Numbered from the stretch's first letter, positions 17,220 through 26,076 are shown. The stretch is 64,000 nucleotides of DNA from Sulfitobacter sp. LCG007 (GCF_040801785.1 NZ_CP161805.1:2790001-2854000); one strand, 5' to 3'. Numbers and translations: made by a program. Notes: generated by a model from the letters alone, not told the origin.

Positions 17220-18665
17220 TTACTCCGGGTCGGTGCTGTAGATCAAACGTTCGTCGCAGGGAGCCACGCGCAGGATGTTCGTGCTGCCCGTCACGTTGAA
17301 CGGAACCCCTGCAGTCACGACGATCAGGTCCTCCGCTGTCGCCAGCCCTTCGTCACGCGCGGCCCTCGCCGACGCCACGACCGCCGCCTTGAAGCGGGTC
17401 AGCACCGGCGTGATGATCGTGTTGGTGCCCCATGTCAGCGACAGGCGGCGCGCCGTATCCTTGAGCGGCGTCATCGCGATGATCGGGACCCGCGGGCGTT
17501 CCCTCGCGACAAGCTGCGCGGTCGTGCCGCTCTGGCTGAAGCAGCAGATCGCCTTGACCTGGGTCTTTTCGGCGATCTCGCGCGCGGCCGCGACGATGCC
17601 GTCGGCGACGGAAGCGCCGGGCGCATGGCGCGAGGCCTCGATGATCTGGGTATAGGTCGGATCCTGTTCGACCTCGATGGCCACGTTGTTCATCGTCGTC
17701 ACGGCCTCGACCGGATAGGAGCCGGCGGCCGATTCCGCGCTGAGCATGACCGCGTCGGCGCCCTCGTAGATCGCCGTCGCCACGTCGGAAACCTCGGCGC
17801 GCGTCGGCATCGGGCTTTCGATCATGCTTTCGAGCATCTGGGTCGCGACGATCACCGGTTTCGCCGCCGAGCGGCACTTGCGCACCAGCCGCTTCTGGAT
17901 CGGCGGAACATTCTGCACCGGCAGTTCGACGCCCAGATCGCCACGCGCGACCATGATCCCGTCACTCGCCTCGATGATCGCGTCGATGTACTGGATCGCC
18001 GAGGGTTTCTCGATCTTCGAGATCAGCGCGGCGCGACCCCGCGCAAGTTCGCGCGCCTCCATCACGTCCTCGGGCCTTTGCACGAAGCTCAGCGCCAGGA
18101 AATCGACGCCCAGCTCGCAGACGAATTCCAGATCGGCCCTGTCCTTCTCGGACAGCGCTGCCAGCGGCAGGACGACGTCCGGCACGTTGACGCCTTTGCG
18201 GTTCGAGATGACGCCGCCCGCGACGACCGTACAGTCGGCGAAATCGGGCCCGCAGTCCTCGACCCTGAGGCGGATCTTGCCGTCATTGACCAGAAGCGTC
18301 GCGCCCGGCTCGAGCGCTTGGAAGATCTCGGTGTGGGGCAGGCACACGCGGGAGGCATCGCCGTCGGTCTCGTCGAGATCGAGCCGGAACTTCTGGCCCT
18401 CCTCGAGCTGTTCGCTGTCGCCCGCGAAGACCCCCACCCGCAGCTTCGGCCCCTGCAGATCGGCCAGGATCGCGATGGATCCGCCGGTCTCTTCCTCGAT
18501 CGCGCGGATCATCGCATGGCGCGCCGCGATCTCCTCGTGGCTGCCGTGGCTCATGTTCAGCCGGAACACGTCAGCGCCGGCGAGGTGCAGCGCCTTGATC
18601 ATCTCGTGTGTCGAAGAAGCCGGGCCGAGCGTGGCCACGATCTTCACATTGCGATGCCGTCTCAT
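17220..18665 (-). CDS. pyk: pyruvate kinase
   Basis: Converts phosphoenolpyruvate and ADP to pyruvate and ATP in lower glycolysis. The 481-aa protein starts MRRHRNVKIVATLGPASSTH and shows the substrate-site FRLNMSHGSHEEIAARHAMI, the active-site lysine region LISKIEKPSAIQYIDAIIEA, the metal/ATP region GIMVARGDLGVELPVQ and the allosteric C-terminal domain. The ATG at 18665 gives the canonical start. A LacI-type palindromic operator lies 52-63 bases upstream (18717-18728), suggesting carbon-source control. A small membrane-protein gene follows downstream. Confidence 0.97.
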   Translation of the reverse strand: MRRHRNVKIVATLGPASSTHEMIKALHLAGADVFRLNMSHGSHEEIAARHAMIRAIEEETGGSIAILADLQGPKLRVGVFAGDSEQLEEGQKFRLDLDETDGDASRVCLPHTEIFQALEPGATLLVNDGKIRLRVEDCGPDFADCTVVAGGVISNRKGVNVPDVVLPLAALSEKDRADLEFVCELGVDFLALSFVQRPEDVMEARELARGRAALISKIEKPSAIQYIDAIIEASDGIMVARGDLGVELPVQNVPPIQKRLVRKCRSAAKPVIVATQMLESMIESPMPTRAEVSDVATAIYEGADAVMLSAESAAGSYPVEAVTTMNNVAIEVEQDPTYTQIIEASRHAPGASVADGIVAAAREIAEKTQVKAICCFSQSGTTAQLVARERPRVPIIAMTPLKDTARRLSLTWGTNTIITPVLTRFKAAVVASARAARDEGLATAEDLIVVTAGVPFNVTGSTNILRVAPCDERLIYSTDPE

Positions 18666-18716
18666 GTTGCCGTGTCCCCTGGCTCGATCGCTTGACGACC
18701 GTTGGCGCAAACATTC

Positions 18717-18728
18717 GTTAACGCTAAC
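18717..18728. promoter_or_regulatory. candidate LacI-family operator upstream of pyk
   Basis: GTTAACGCTAAC, an imperfect palindrome with GTTA/TAAC half-sites and a CG centre. It sits between divergent pyk and the DUF1244 gene. LacI-family regulators of central carbon metabolism in alphaproteobacteria (CceR/PckR type) bind sites of this general form near pyk and related genes; the match here is inference. Confidence 0.4.
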
Positions 18729-18898
18729 GGTCGTCTGCCTTATATCCGCAAGTCGCGATGCGCGGCAACCACCGCCGCAGGTCCTGCCCGGGCCTGTTGC
18801 CACAATGATGCGCGGCTGCACGGCAAAGCGGCGCCGCACCGCTTGCATCCACCGCCCGGATGCCCGACGCTGCGTCGACCCGCAACGGAGAGCCGACA

Positions 18899-19219
18899 AT
18901 GGACCAGACGCCCAGCCAGACCGAGATCGAACTTCAGGCCGCCGCGTTCAGGCGGCTGCGACAGCATCTCATGAAAGACCGGACCGACGTGCAGAACATC
19001 GACCTGATGAACCTCGCCGGTTTCTGTCGCAACTGCCTCTCGCGCTGGTATCAGGAGGCCGCGAACGCGCGCGGCATCGAGATCGGCAAGGAAGAGGCCC
19101 GCGAGCTTTTTTACGGCATGACCATGGACGAGTGGAAAAGCCGCTACCAGACAGAGGCGGGCCCGGAAAAGCAGGACAGCTTCAGGAAAGCCTTCGCCGA
19201 GAATGTCGGCAAGAAATAG
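18899..19219 (+). CDS. DUF1244 family protein
   Basis: Encodes 106 aa, a small cytosolic helical protein. The core FRRLRQHLMKDRTDVQNID (residues 17-35) followed by LMNLAGFCRNCLSRWYQEAA and GMTMDEWKSRYQTEA is the DUF1244 signature, including the conserved Cys pair FCRNC. Function unknown; members occur widely in alpha- and gammaproteobacteria. The ATG at 18899 follows CGGAGAGCC. It is divergent from pyk. Confidence 0.9.
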   Translation: MDQTPSQTEIELQAAAFRRLRQHLMKDRTDVQNIDLMNLAGFCRNCLSRWYQEAANARGIEIGKEEARELFYGMTMDEWKSRYQTEAGPEKQDSFRKAFAENVGKK

Positions 19220-19394
19220 GCATTATCGTCCCGCACCGCCGCCTGCGCCCGGGCCGTTACAATTCCGCGTGAAAGTAGAGGGCGGCAGAGACAATTCGCC
19301 CTTTCCGTGCTATCAGGGATTCATCTGAAACCCATGACCACGCGGGAACCCGCGGCGACTGGCTCCCGCCTGCAATTGCACGGAGGAGAGCGTC

Positions 19395-20264
19395 ATGGCC
19401 GAAACAAGGACAATCGGAAATCCGCTGTCCTGGGCTGCCAGGGTAACCGGGCGCGGTTCGAATTACATCGGCGAGGGCACGAGCGAACTGGCAAGCCACG
19501 ACGATGCGCCCATCGAACTGCGCAGGCTGGCCTTCCCAGACCTCGCAATCGCCTTGCGCAAGGGCGTCGACGATTTCATGGCCCTGCGTACGGATGTGGT
19601 CTTTGTCGTCCTGATCTATCCCCTCGTCGGAGCCCTGCTGATCTGGTTCGCCGTCAATCGCGATCTGCTCCCGCTGGCCTTTCCCATGATCACCGGCTTT
19701 GCGATCCTCGGTCCGGTTGCCGCCATCGGCCTCTACGAAATGAGCAGGCGGCGCGAGCAGGGCCTGAAGACGAATGTCGGCGACGCATTCGCGGTCATCG
19801 CCTCGCCGTCCTTCGTACCGATCCTGGTGCTCGGCTGCTATCTGGCCGCGATATTCGCGCTCTGGCTCGTCTCGGCCTGGCTGCTCTACGGCGTCACGCT
19901 CGGGCCCGGGGCGCCAGCCTCGGCCATGGGTTTCCTTTCGGATGTCTTCACGACCGTTCCGGGATGGACCATGCTGGTGCTTGGCATCGCAATCGGCGCG
20001 GTCTTCGCCGTCGCCGCGCTGGCGATGAGCCTGGTCTCCTTTCCCCTGCTCATCGACCGCCACGTGGGCGTGACCCGCGCCGTCGTCACCTCGGCCGCCA
20101 TCGCCCGGAACAACCCGGTCGAGGTCGCGGCCTGGGGCGCCATCATCGTCGTTCTGCTGGGCCTCGGCGTCGCGACCTTCTTCGTCGGCATGATCGTCGT
20201 GTTGCCAGTCCTCGGACACGCGACATGGCACCTCTACCGCCGCGCCGTCGTCAGGCGCGGCTGA
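19395..20264 (+). CDS. DUF2189 integral membrane protein
   Basis: Encodes 289 aa with six likely membrane helices, e.g. DVVFVVLIYPLVGALLIWF, FPMITGFAILGPVAAIGLYE, FVPILVLGCYLAAIFALWL, WTMLVLGIAIGAVFAVAA and WGAIIVVLLGLGVATFFVG. The segment SLVSFPLLIDRHVGVTRAV and the nearby NNPVEVAAWG are the DUF2189 pattern. Function unknown; often located near cytochrome or membrane-bioenergetics genes in alphaproteobacteria, but not here. The ATG at 19395 follows GGAGGAGAG. It is convergent with the D-amino-acid aminotransferase gene, 9 bases apart. Confidence 0.88.
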   Translation: MAETRTIGNPLSWAARVTGRGSNYIGEGTSELASHDDAPIELRRLAFPDLAIALRKGVDDFMALRTDVVFVVLIYPLVGALLIWFAVNRDLLPLAFPMITGFAILGPVAAIGLYEMSRRREQGLKTNVGDAFAVIASPSFVPILVLGCYLAAIFALWLVSAWLLYGVTLGPGAPASAMGFLSDVFTTVPGWTMLVLGIAIGAVFAVAALAMSLVSFPLLIDRHVGVTRAVVTSAAIARNNPVEVAAWGAIIVVLLGLGVATFFVGMIVVLPVLGHATWHLYRRAVVRRG

Positions 20265-20273
20265 CGCGGCCGA

Positions 20274-21134
20274 TCACACCGCCGCCTTGCGGCTTTCCTC
20301 AAGGTAGATCTCGCGCAGACGTGGCGCCACGCGGCCGGGCTTGCCGGTGCCGAGCGTGACACCGTCGATCTCCACCACCGGCATCACGAAGGCGCTGGCG
20401 GAGGTGATGAAGGCCTCGTCCGCGGCCTTGGCTTCCTCAATGGTGAAATTGCGTTCCTCGACTTCCATCTGCGCCTCGCGCGCGAAGCGAAGCACCGCGG
20501 CGCGCGTGATGCCGTGGAGGATGTCGTTTGACAGCCCGCGCGTGATGATCCGGTTACCCTTCACGATATAGGCGTTGTTCGATGTCCCCTCGGTCACGAA
20601 GCCGTCTTCGACCATCCAGGCGTCGTCGACACCGGCCTTCTTCGCCATCATCTTTCCCATGGACGGGTAGAGCAGCTGCACCGTCTTGATGTCGCGCCGA
20701 TGCCAGCGGATATCCTCGATGCTTATCACCCGTATTCCCTGCCTTGCCGCCGGGCTCTCGGCCAGCCCCGGTTTGGACTGGGTGAAAAGCACGAGCGTCG
20801 AGGGCGTCTGCTCGGGATCGGGAAAGACGAAATCCCGGTCCCCTGGCGCACCGCGCGTCACCTGCAGATAGACAAGACCATCCTCGATCTCGTTGCGGCG
20901 CACCAGTTCGCGATGGATCTCGAGAAGCGCATCCATGGTCACGGGCGCCGCCATGTCGAGTTCATCCAGCGACCTCTCGAGACGCCTGGCGTGGCCGGCG
21001 AAATCGACCAGCTTGCCGCCCAGCACCGACGTCACCTCGTAAACCCCGTCGGCCATCAGGAAGCCGCGGTCGAAGATCGAAATCTTCGCCTCGGTCTCGG
21101 GAAGGTACTCGCCGTTGACATAGACGGTGCGCAT
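20274..21134 (-). CDS. D-amino-acid aminotransferase (class IV PLP enzyme)
   Basis: Transfers amino groups between D-amino acids and 2-oxo acids, e.g. D-alanine to D-glutamate. The 286-aa protein is a fold-type IV aminotransferase: MRTVYVNGEYLPETEAKISI at the start, then FDRGFLMADGVYEV (about residues 21-34), a PLP lysine in DIKTVQLLYPSMGKMMAKKA, and the phosphate-binding VTEGTSNNAYIVKGNRIITR. Its first gene position next to dgcA and dgcN on the same strand (12-bp gap to dgcA) points to a D-glutamate/D-alanine role. A branched-chain aminotransferase is less likely from the motif wording. EC 2.6.1.21 is the best fit. Confidence 0.88.
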   Translation of the reverse strand: MRTVYVNGEYLPETEAKISIFDRGFLMADGVYEVTSVLGGKLVDFAGHARRLERSLDELDMAAPVTMDALLEIHRELVRRNEIEDGLVYLQVTRGAPGDRDFVFPDPEQTPSTLVLFTQSKPGLAESPAARQGIRVISIEDIRWHRRDIKTVQLLYPSMGKMMAKKAGVDDAWMVEDGFVTEGTSNNAYIVKGNRIITRGLSNDILHGITRAAVLRFAREAQMEVEERNFTIEEAKAADEAFITSASAFVMPVVEIDGVTLGTGKPGRVAPRLREIYLEESRKAAV

Positions 21135-21146
21135 TGGTCTTCTCTC

Positions 21147-22112
21147 CTATCCCCAGAGGGCCGCCGACGGCGGATGGATGCCCTGCGCATCGAAGGCAAG
21201 GGCGTTGTCCCGGTCTTCGGCCAGAAGCAGCGGACCGTCAAGATCGACGATCGACGCTCCCTGCGCGACCAGTACCGCGGGGGCCATCGCAAGGCTCGAG
21301 CCCACCATGCAGCCGACCATGATCCCGTAGCCCTGCGCCAGCGCCGCATCGCGCAGCGCCAGCGCCTCGGTCAGACCGCCGGTCTTGTCCAGCTTGATGT
21401 TCACCACGTCGTACTTGCCGCGAAGCGCCGGCAGGCTCGCCCGGTCGTGGCAGCTCTCGTCGGCGCAAACCGGCACCGGCCGGTCCATCCCGATCAACGC
21501 ATCGTCCTGCCCGGCGGGCAGCGGCTGCTCGACCAGATCGACGCCGAGCCGCACCAGATGCGGCGCGAGATCGGCATAGACCTCCGCCGACCAGCCCTCG
21601 TTGGCATCGACGATCACCCGCGCCTGCGGCGCGCCCGCGCGGACCGCCTCGAGGCGCGCCATGTCGTCCGGCGTCCCCAGCTTGATCTTCAGGAGCGGGC
21701 GATGGGCATTCTTCTGCGCCTGCGCCCGCATTGCCTCGGGCGTGTCGAGCGACAGCGTGTAAGCGGTGACCACCGGCCCGGGTGCCGCGATCCCCGCCAT
21801 GTCCCAGACCCGCTTGCCCGCCGTCTTCGCCTCGAGATCCCACAGCGCGCAATCCACGGCATTGCGCGCCGCGCCTGCCGGCAGCAGCTCGCCCAGTTCG
21901 TCACGGGTGAGCCTGCCCCCAAGCCCCTCGATCTGCGCCGTCACGCTGTCGAGGGTTTCGCCGTAGCGCGCATAGGGGACGCATTCGCCCCGACCGGTGA
22001 TCCCGCCCTCGCTGATCCGCACCGTCAGCACCTGCGCTTCGGTTCGCGATCCGCGGCTGATCGTGAAGACCTGCGCCAGCGGAAAGACGTCCCGGCTTAC
22101 CTCGATCCGCAT
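21147..22112 (-). CDS. dgcA: N-acetyl-D-glutamate racemase DgcA / dipeptide epimerase-like enolase superfamily enzyme
   Basis: Enolase-superfamily racemase of 321 aa. An N-terminal capping domain (MRIEVSRDVFPLAQVFTISR) is followed by the barrel with the KxK base motif LLKIKLGTPDD, the metal-binding triad in RVIVDANEGW, VEQPLPAG and CADESCHD, and the second catalytic lysine in VVNIKLDKTGG. Dipeptide (L-Ala-D/L-Glu) epimerases share these motifs. The neighbouring dgcN gene supports the DgcA role, racemising N-acetyl-D-glutamate to the L form. It sits between the aminotransferase gene (12 bp) and dgcN (67 bp), all on one strand. The distinction from a peptidoglycan-recycling epimerase rests on context. 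Confidence 0.82.
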   Translation of the reverse strand: MRIEVSRDVFPLAQVFTISRGSRTEAQVLTVRISEGGITGRGECVPYARYGETLDSVTAQIEGLGGRLTRDELGELLPAGAARNAVDCALWDLEAKTAGKRVWDMAGIAAPGPVVTAYTLSLDTPEAMRAQAQKNAHRPLLKIKLGTPDDMARLEAVRAGAPQARVIVDANEGWSAEVYADLAPHLVRLGVDLVEQPLPAGQDDALIGMDRPVPVCADESCHDRASLPALRGKYDVVNIKLDKTGGLTEALALRDAALAQGYGIMVGCMVGSSLAMAPAVLVAQGASIVDLDGPLLLAEDRDNALAFDAQGIHPPSAALWG

Positions 22113-22120
22113 GACCTGCC

Positions 22121-22153
22121 CTTCCTTTGCTTCCAAATATCCCCGCCGGAGGC
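22121..22153 (+). repeat. dispersed intergenic repeat element, copy B
   Basis: Matches 12543-12575 in CTTCCTTTGC, CAAATATCCC and a trailing GGAG. Located in the 67-bp gap between dgcN and dgcA, just upstream of dgcA. Confidence 0.55.
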
Positions 22154-22179
22154 TCCCGAAGCAGCCGCCCGCGCGCGGA

Positions 22180-23181
22180 TCAGAGTTCGGCGAGAGCCGC
22201 GGCCAGACGCTCCGCCCCCTGCCGGAACGGGTCGACGGTCGGCAGCCCCATCTCCCGCTCGACCTTCGCGCAATACGCCGTCGCCTCCTCCTCGGACAGA
22301 TGCTGCGAGTTGATGGACACGCCCACGACCCTGCAGTCCGGATTGGCCACCCGCGCCATCGCGAGCGCCGCGTCTCGCACCTGCTCGAGGGTCGGAAGCT
22401 TGTAGCCCGGAAGCCCGCGCATATGCGCGCGGGTGGGCTCATGGCAGAGGATCAGCGCATCGGGCTGACCGCCGTGGATCAGCGCCAGCGTCACGCCCGA
22501 GTAGGAAACGTGAAAGAGGCTCCCCTGCCCCTCGATGATGTCCCAGTGATCCGCGTCGTTGTCCGGCGTCAGGTACTCGATGGATCCCGCCATGAAATCC
22601 GCCACCACCGCATCGAGCGGCACGCCTTCGCCGGTGATCAGGATGCCGGTCTGTCCGGTTGCCCGGAAGGTGCTCTTCATGCCCCGCTCGCGCATCGCCG
22701 TATCCAGCGCGAGGGCCGTGTACATCTTGCCCACCGAGCAGTCGGTCCCCACCGCCAGAACCCGCCTGCCGGTCCGCTTCTCGCCGTTCGCGATCGGATA
22801 CTGCACCGTCGGCACGCGCACGTCATGCAGCTTGCGCCCGGCCGCGTCCGCGGCGCGCACCAGATCCGGCCAGTCGCGCAGCAGGTTGTGCAACCCGCTG
22901 GCGAGGTCGAAGCCGGCCTCGAGCGCCGCCACCAGAACCTCGCGCCAGGCCGCGCTGATCGTCCCGCCCCGGTTGGCCACCCCGATCACCAGCGTCTTCG
23001 CGCCCGCTGCCTTCGCCTCTTCCAGCGTCATGTCCGGCAGGCCCACATCCGCCTTGCAGCCCTCCATGCGGAACTGACCCACGGCGTTGTCCGGGCGCCA
23101 GTCCCGGATGCCCTGGGCAACCTTGGCGGCAAGCTGATCCGGAGCGTCTCCGAGAAAGAGAAGGTATGGCGTTTCGATCAT
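22180..23181 (-). CDS. dgcN: DUF1611-family N-acetyltransferase DgcN, D-glutamate catabolism
   Basis: Encodes 333 aa of the DUF1611 family. The N-terminal half starts MIETPYLLFLGDAPDQLAAK; a P-loop-like motif GTDCSVGKM is at residues 145-153, followed by RATGQTGILITGEGVPLDAV and DHWDIIEGQGSLFHVSYSGV, all family hallmarks. DgcN is reported to acetylate D-glutamate, after which DgcA converts it to the L form, feeding D-glutamate into central metabolism; this operon shows both genes plus a D-amino-acid aminotransferase. The ATG at 23181 was chosen over upstream frames because family members begin with the short segment seen here. Upstream, divergent mcl1. Confidence 0.85.
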   Translation of the reverse strand: MIETPYLLFLGDAPDQLAAKVAQGIRDWRPDNAVGQFRMEGCKADVGLPDMTLEEAKAAGAKTLVIGVANRGGTISAAWREVLVAALEAGFDLASGLHNLLRDWPDLVRAADAAGRKLHDVRVPTVQYPIANGEKRTGRRVLAVGTDCSVGKMYTALALDTAMRERGMKSTFRATGQTGILITGEGVPLDAVVADFMAGSIEYLTPDNDADHWDIIEGQGSLFHVSYSGVTLALIHGGQPDALILCHEPTRAHMRGLPGYKLPTLEQVRDAALAMARVANPDCRVVGVSINSQHLSEEEATAYCAKVEREMGLPTVDPFRQGAERLAAALAEL

Positions 23182-23433
23182 CGATGGTTTCCCGTGGCAG
23201 TGGCGCGATGGTTTCGCCGGACCCGTATCGGGTCTTTTGCTGGCACGTGCAAGCACCCGGACCGGCCCTTTTCCGAAGCCCGCATCCGGCGGTCGCGGAA
23301 GCGGTCAATTTTCGGGCAGAGCCGTCCTTTGGCCACACCCCATGCTGCGCCCGCAAAATCGCTTGCGACCCGACGCGCAATTTCTTATCCCCGCACGCGA
23401 TCGAACCGAAACTTTCTTGCTCGGGAGACGCAG

Positions 23434-24390
23434 ATGAGCTTTCGCCTCCAACCCCCCGCTCCGGCGCGCCCGAACCGCTGCCAGCTGTTCGGCCCCGGCT
23501 CGCGCCCCGCGATCTTCGAGAAGATGGCCGCGTCGGCGGCGGATGTGGTCAACCTCGATCTCGAGGATAGCGTGGCGCCCTCCGACAAGGACAGCGCGCG
23601 CGCAAATGTCATCGAGGCCATCGGCGCTGTCGACTGGGGCAAAAAAACCCTTTCGGTGCGCATCAACGGGCTCGACACGCCGTTCTGGTATCGCGACGTG
23701 ATCGATCTGTTGGAAAAGGCGGGGGACCGGCTCGACCAGATCATGATCCCGAAGGTCGGCTGCGCGGCGGATGTCTATGCCGTTGACGCGCTCGTCAGCG
23801 CCGCCGAGGCCGCCAGGGGACGCGCGCGGCGCATCGGCTTCGAGGTGATCATCGAAACCGCTGCCGGCATCGCGCATGTCGAGGAAATCGCCGCCAGTTC
23901 CGCGCGGCTCGAGGCGATGTCGCTGGGCGCGGCCGATTTCGCGGCATCCATGGGCATGCAGACCACCGGCATCGGCGGCACGCAAGAAAACTATTACATG
24001 ATCCGCGAGGGACAGAAGCACTGGGCCGATCCCTGGCACTGGGCCCAAGCCGCCATCGTCGCGGCCTGCCGGACCCATGGCGTGCTGCCGGTCGACGGGC
24101 CCTTCGGCGACTTTTCGGACGACGAGGGCTTCCGGGCGCAGGCGCTGCGGTCCGCCACGCTGGGCATGGTGGGCAAGTGGGCGATCCACCCCCGGCAGGT
24201 GGCGCTTGCCAACGAGATCTTCACGCCCTCGCAAACCGCGGTCGCGGAGGCGCGCGAGATCCTGTCGGCGATGGAAAAGGCCAAGGCCAACGGCGAAGGC
24301 GCCACCGTGTACAAGGGAAGGCTGGTCGACATCGCCTCGATCAGGCAGGCCGAGGTGATCGTGAAACAGTTCGAGATGATGAGCAGCTGA
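23434..24390 (+). CDS. mcl1: L-malyl-CoA / beta-methylmalyl-CoA lyase
   Basis: HpcH/HpaI-fold lyase of the ethylmalonyl-CoA pathway. It cleaves beta-methylmalyl-CoA to glyoxylate plus propionyl-CoA and interconverts malyl-CoA with acetyl-CoA plus glyoxylate. The 318-aa length equals the Rhodobacter enzyme. Visible are the start MSFRLQPPAPARPNRCQLFG, the Mg/acyl-CoA site DVVNLDLEDSVAPSDK, the segment FEVIIETAAGIAHVEEIA and a C-terminal MVGKWAIHPRQVALANEIF. The ATG follows GGGAGACGCAG. It indicates acetyl-CoA assimilation without isocitrate lyase, common in this group; no other pathway genes lie in the window. Confidence 0.94.
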   Translation: MSFRLQPPAPARPNRCQLFGPGSRPAIFEKMAASAADVVNLDLEDSVAPSDKDSARANVIEAIGAVDWGKKTLSVRINGLDTPFWYRDVIDLLEKAGDRLDQIMIPKVGCAADVYAVDALVSAAEAARGRARRIGFEVIIETAAGIAHVEEIAASSARLEAMSLGAADFAASMGMQTTGIGGTQENYYMIREGQKHWADPWHWAQAAIVAACRTHGVLPVDGPFGDFSDDEGFRAQALRSATLGMVGKWAIHPRQVALANEIFTPSQTAVAEAREILSAMEKAKANGEGATVYKGRLVDIASIRQAEVIVKQFEMMSS

Positions 24391-24487
24391 AGCCCGGCCG
24401 CGGAACCGCATCTCCGCCCGGGCGGATGGAAATGACGCGCATTCGCCCTACCCTCCGGACAACTGCCTGTGCCCGGAGGAAAAGTTC

Positions 24488-24958
24488 ATGCGCCCCCTGC
24501 TTCTATCCCTGCCCGCAATGTTTCTGGCCGGCCTCGCGCTGGCCCAGCCCGTCGCCCCGCGCGATGGCTGGGTGATCCACCCGACGGACAGGTCCTACGA
24601 GGACCTGCTTGCCAGTCTCAGGACGGCGGTGACGGAGAACGGGTTCGGGATCGTCACCGAGGCCGGACCGACAGAGGCTGCCGCGGCCCGGGGCGTGGAG
24701 ATTCCCGGAAACAGGGTGGTGGGCGTGTTCAACAACGACTACGCCGTCAGGATCCTCGGACTGTCCACCGCCGCGATGATCGAGGCGCCGGTCCGTTTCT
24801 ATGTGACCGAAGACGGGGACGGCACCGCGACGCTTTCCTACAAGACCCCCAGTTTCGTGTTCCTGCCCTATACCGACGAGGGCGGAGACCTTCTGGCCGC
24901 ACTCGCGGCAGAGCTCGATACACGTTTCAACGAAATCGCTCAGGCCGCGATCCGCTAG
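24488..24958 (+). CDS. DUF302 family periplasmic protein
   Basis: Encodes 156 aa. A signal peptide (MRPLLLSLPAMFLAGLALAQ) suggests export to the periplasm. The mature protein has the DUF302 pattern: RSYEDLLASLRTAVTENGFG, then VEIPGNRVVGVFNNDYAVRI and a beta-rich tail. Function unknown. The ATG at 24488 follows GGAGGAAAAGTTC. The last four bases (CTAG) overlap the convergent regulator gene, so both stop codons share bases. Confidence 0.85.
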   Translation: MRPLLLSLPAMFLAGLALAQPVAPRDGWVIHPTDRSYEDLLASLRTAVTENGFGIVTEAGPTEAAAARGVEIPGNRVVGVFNNDYAVRILGLSTAAMIEAPVRFYVTEDGDGTATLSYKTPSFVFLPYTDEGGDLLAALAAELDTRFNEIAQAAIR

Positions 24959-25407
24959 CCCCGTTCATCCTTGGGAGAGCCCATGACCACATAGGAGGTC
25001 AGCGACGACACCTGCGGCAGCGCGCCCAGCCGGTCCGTGTGAAAGCTCTTGTAGCTGCGCAGATCCGCACATTCGACCCGCAGCAGGTATTCGATCGAGC
25101 CGGTGATATTGTGGCATTCCGTCACTTCCGGCGCGGTTGAAATGGCCCTCTCGAAGGCTTCCTGCGACCCTTTTGAATGGTTGTTGAGGCCGACACCCAC
25201 ATAAGCGACGAAACCGATGCCCCGCGCCTCGCGACCCAGCACGGCGCGATATCCGGCGATCTGTCCCGAACGCTCCATTTCCTGCACCCTGCGCAGGCAC
25301 GCCGAAGGCGACAGGCCTACCCGCTCGGCCAGTTCGAGGTTGCTGATCCGCCCGTTGCGGGACAGTTCACGCAATATATGCTCTGATTTCCGATCAGCTT
25401 TGGTCAT
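24955..25407 (-). CDS. Lrp/AsnC family transcriptional regulator, divergent from a LysE exporter
   Basis: DNA-binding amino-acid sensor of 150 aa. Residues 1-60 form the AsnC-type HTH (ELSRNGRISNLELAERVGLS, ACLRRVQEMERSGQIAGY), followed by the RAM domain (EVTECHNITGSIEYLLRVEC). It is divergent from a LysE-type exporter gene across 72 bases, the usual layout where an Lrp protein controls an amino-acid exporter. Its stop overlaps the DUF302 gene's stop by four bases. It is distinct from the regulator at 3716-4174. The effector amino acid is unknown. Confidence 0.92.
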   Translation of the reverse strand: MTKADRKSEHILRELSRNGRISNLELAERVGLSPSACLRRVQEMERSGQIAGYRAVLGREARGIGFVAYVGVGLNNHSKGSQEAFERAISTAPEVTECHNITGSIEYLLRVECADLRSYKSFHTDRLGALPQVSSLTSYVVMGSPKDERG

Positions 25408-25479
25408 ATGTTGCAGAAATAGATGTCAGCGCCGCATCTTCGCAACTTAATTCTCCGTGTCACTGCGAATACTTGCGCA

Positions 25480-26076
25480 ATGACACCGAACGTCCTCGCC
25501 GCGCTCGCCGCATTCGCCTTCATAAGCACCGCCACGCCGGGGCCCAACAACCTGATGCTCATGGCCTCCGGCGCAAACTTCGGATATGCCCGCACGATCC
25601 CGCACATGCTGGGGATCCTGTGCGGCTTCAGCCTGATGATCCTGATTCTGGGAATCGGTCTGATGCAGATCTTCGACCGCTTCCCGATGGTGTACACGGT
25701 CATGCGCATCGCCTCGGTCGGCTATCTTCTCCACCTTGCCTGGAGGGTCGCCCATGCCGCGCCGCCACAGGGCGCGAACGCGAAGGCGCGCCCGATGACC
25801 TTTCTTGAGGCTGCCGCCTTCCAGTGGGTCAATCCAAAGGCCTGGGCGATGGGCATTTCCGCAAACAGCCTCTTCGCGACCGAGGCGACATTGCCGGCAT
25901 ATGCATCCGTGGCCGCGGTCTTTGCAATCGTCACCCTGCCTGCGAACTCGATCTGGACGATCCTCGGCCAGCAGGTCGCGCGGCTGCTGACCAGCCCGGG
26001 CCGGCGAACCGCCTTCAACTGGGTGATGGCGGGCCTGCTGGTCGGCTCGCTCTATCCGGTGCTGCTTGCGCCCTGA
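25480..26076 (+). CDS. LysE/RhtB family amino-acid exporter
   Basis: Inner-membrane exporter of 198 aa with six likely helices. It begins [20 protein letters not shown], followed by [20 protein letters not shown], the family's signature GPNN motif. The later segment [19 protein letters not shown] is also conserved. The ATG at 25480 is preferred over 25423 because family members start with this segment. It is probably under control of the divergent Lrp-type regulator. The exported substrate is not identifiable from sequence. Confidence 0.9.
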   Translation: MTPNVLAALAAFAFISTATPGPNNLMLMASGANFGYARTIPHMLGILCGFSLMILILGIGLMQIFDRFPMVYTVMRIASVGYLLHLAWRVAHAAPPQGANAKARPMTFLEAAAFQWVNPKAWAMGISANSLFATEATLPAYASVAAVFAIVTLPANSIWTILGQQVARLLTSPGRRTAFNWVMAGLLVGSLYPVLLAP

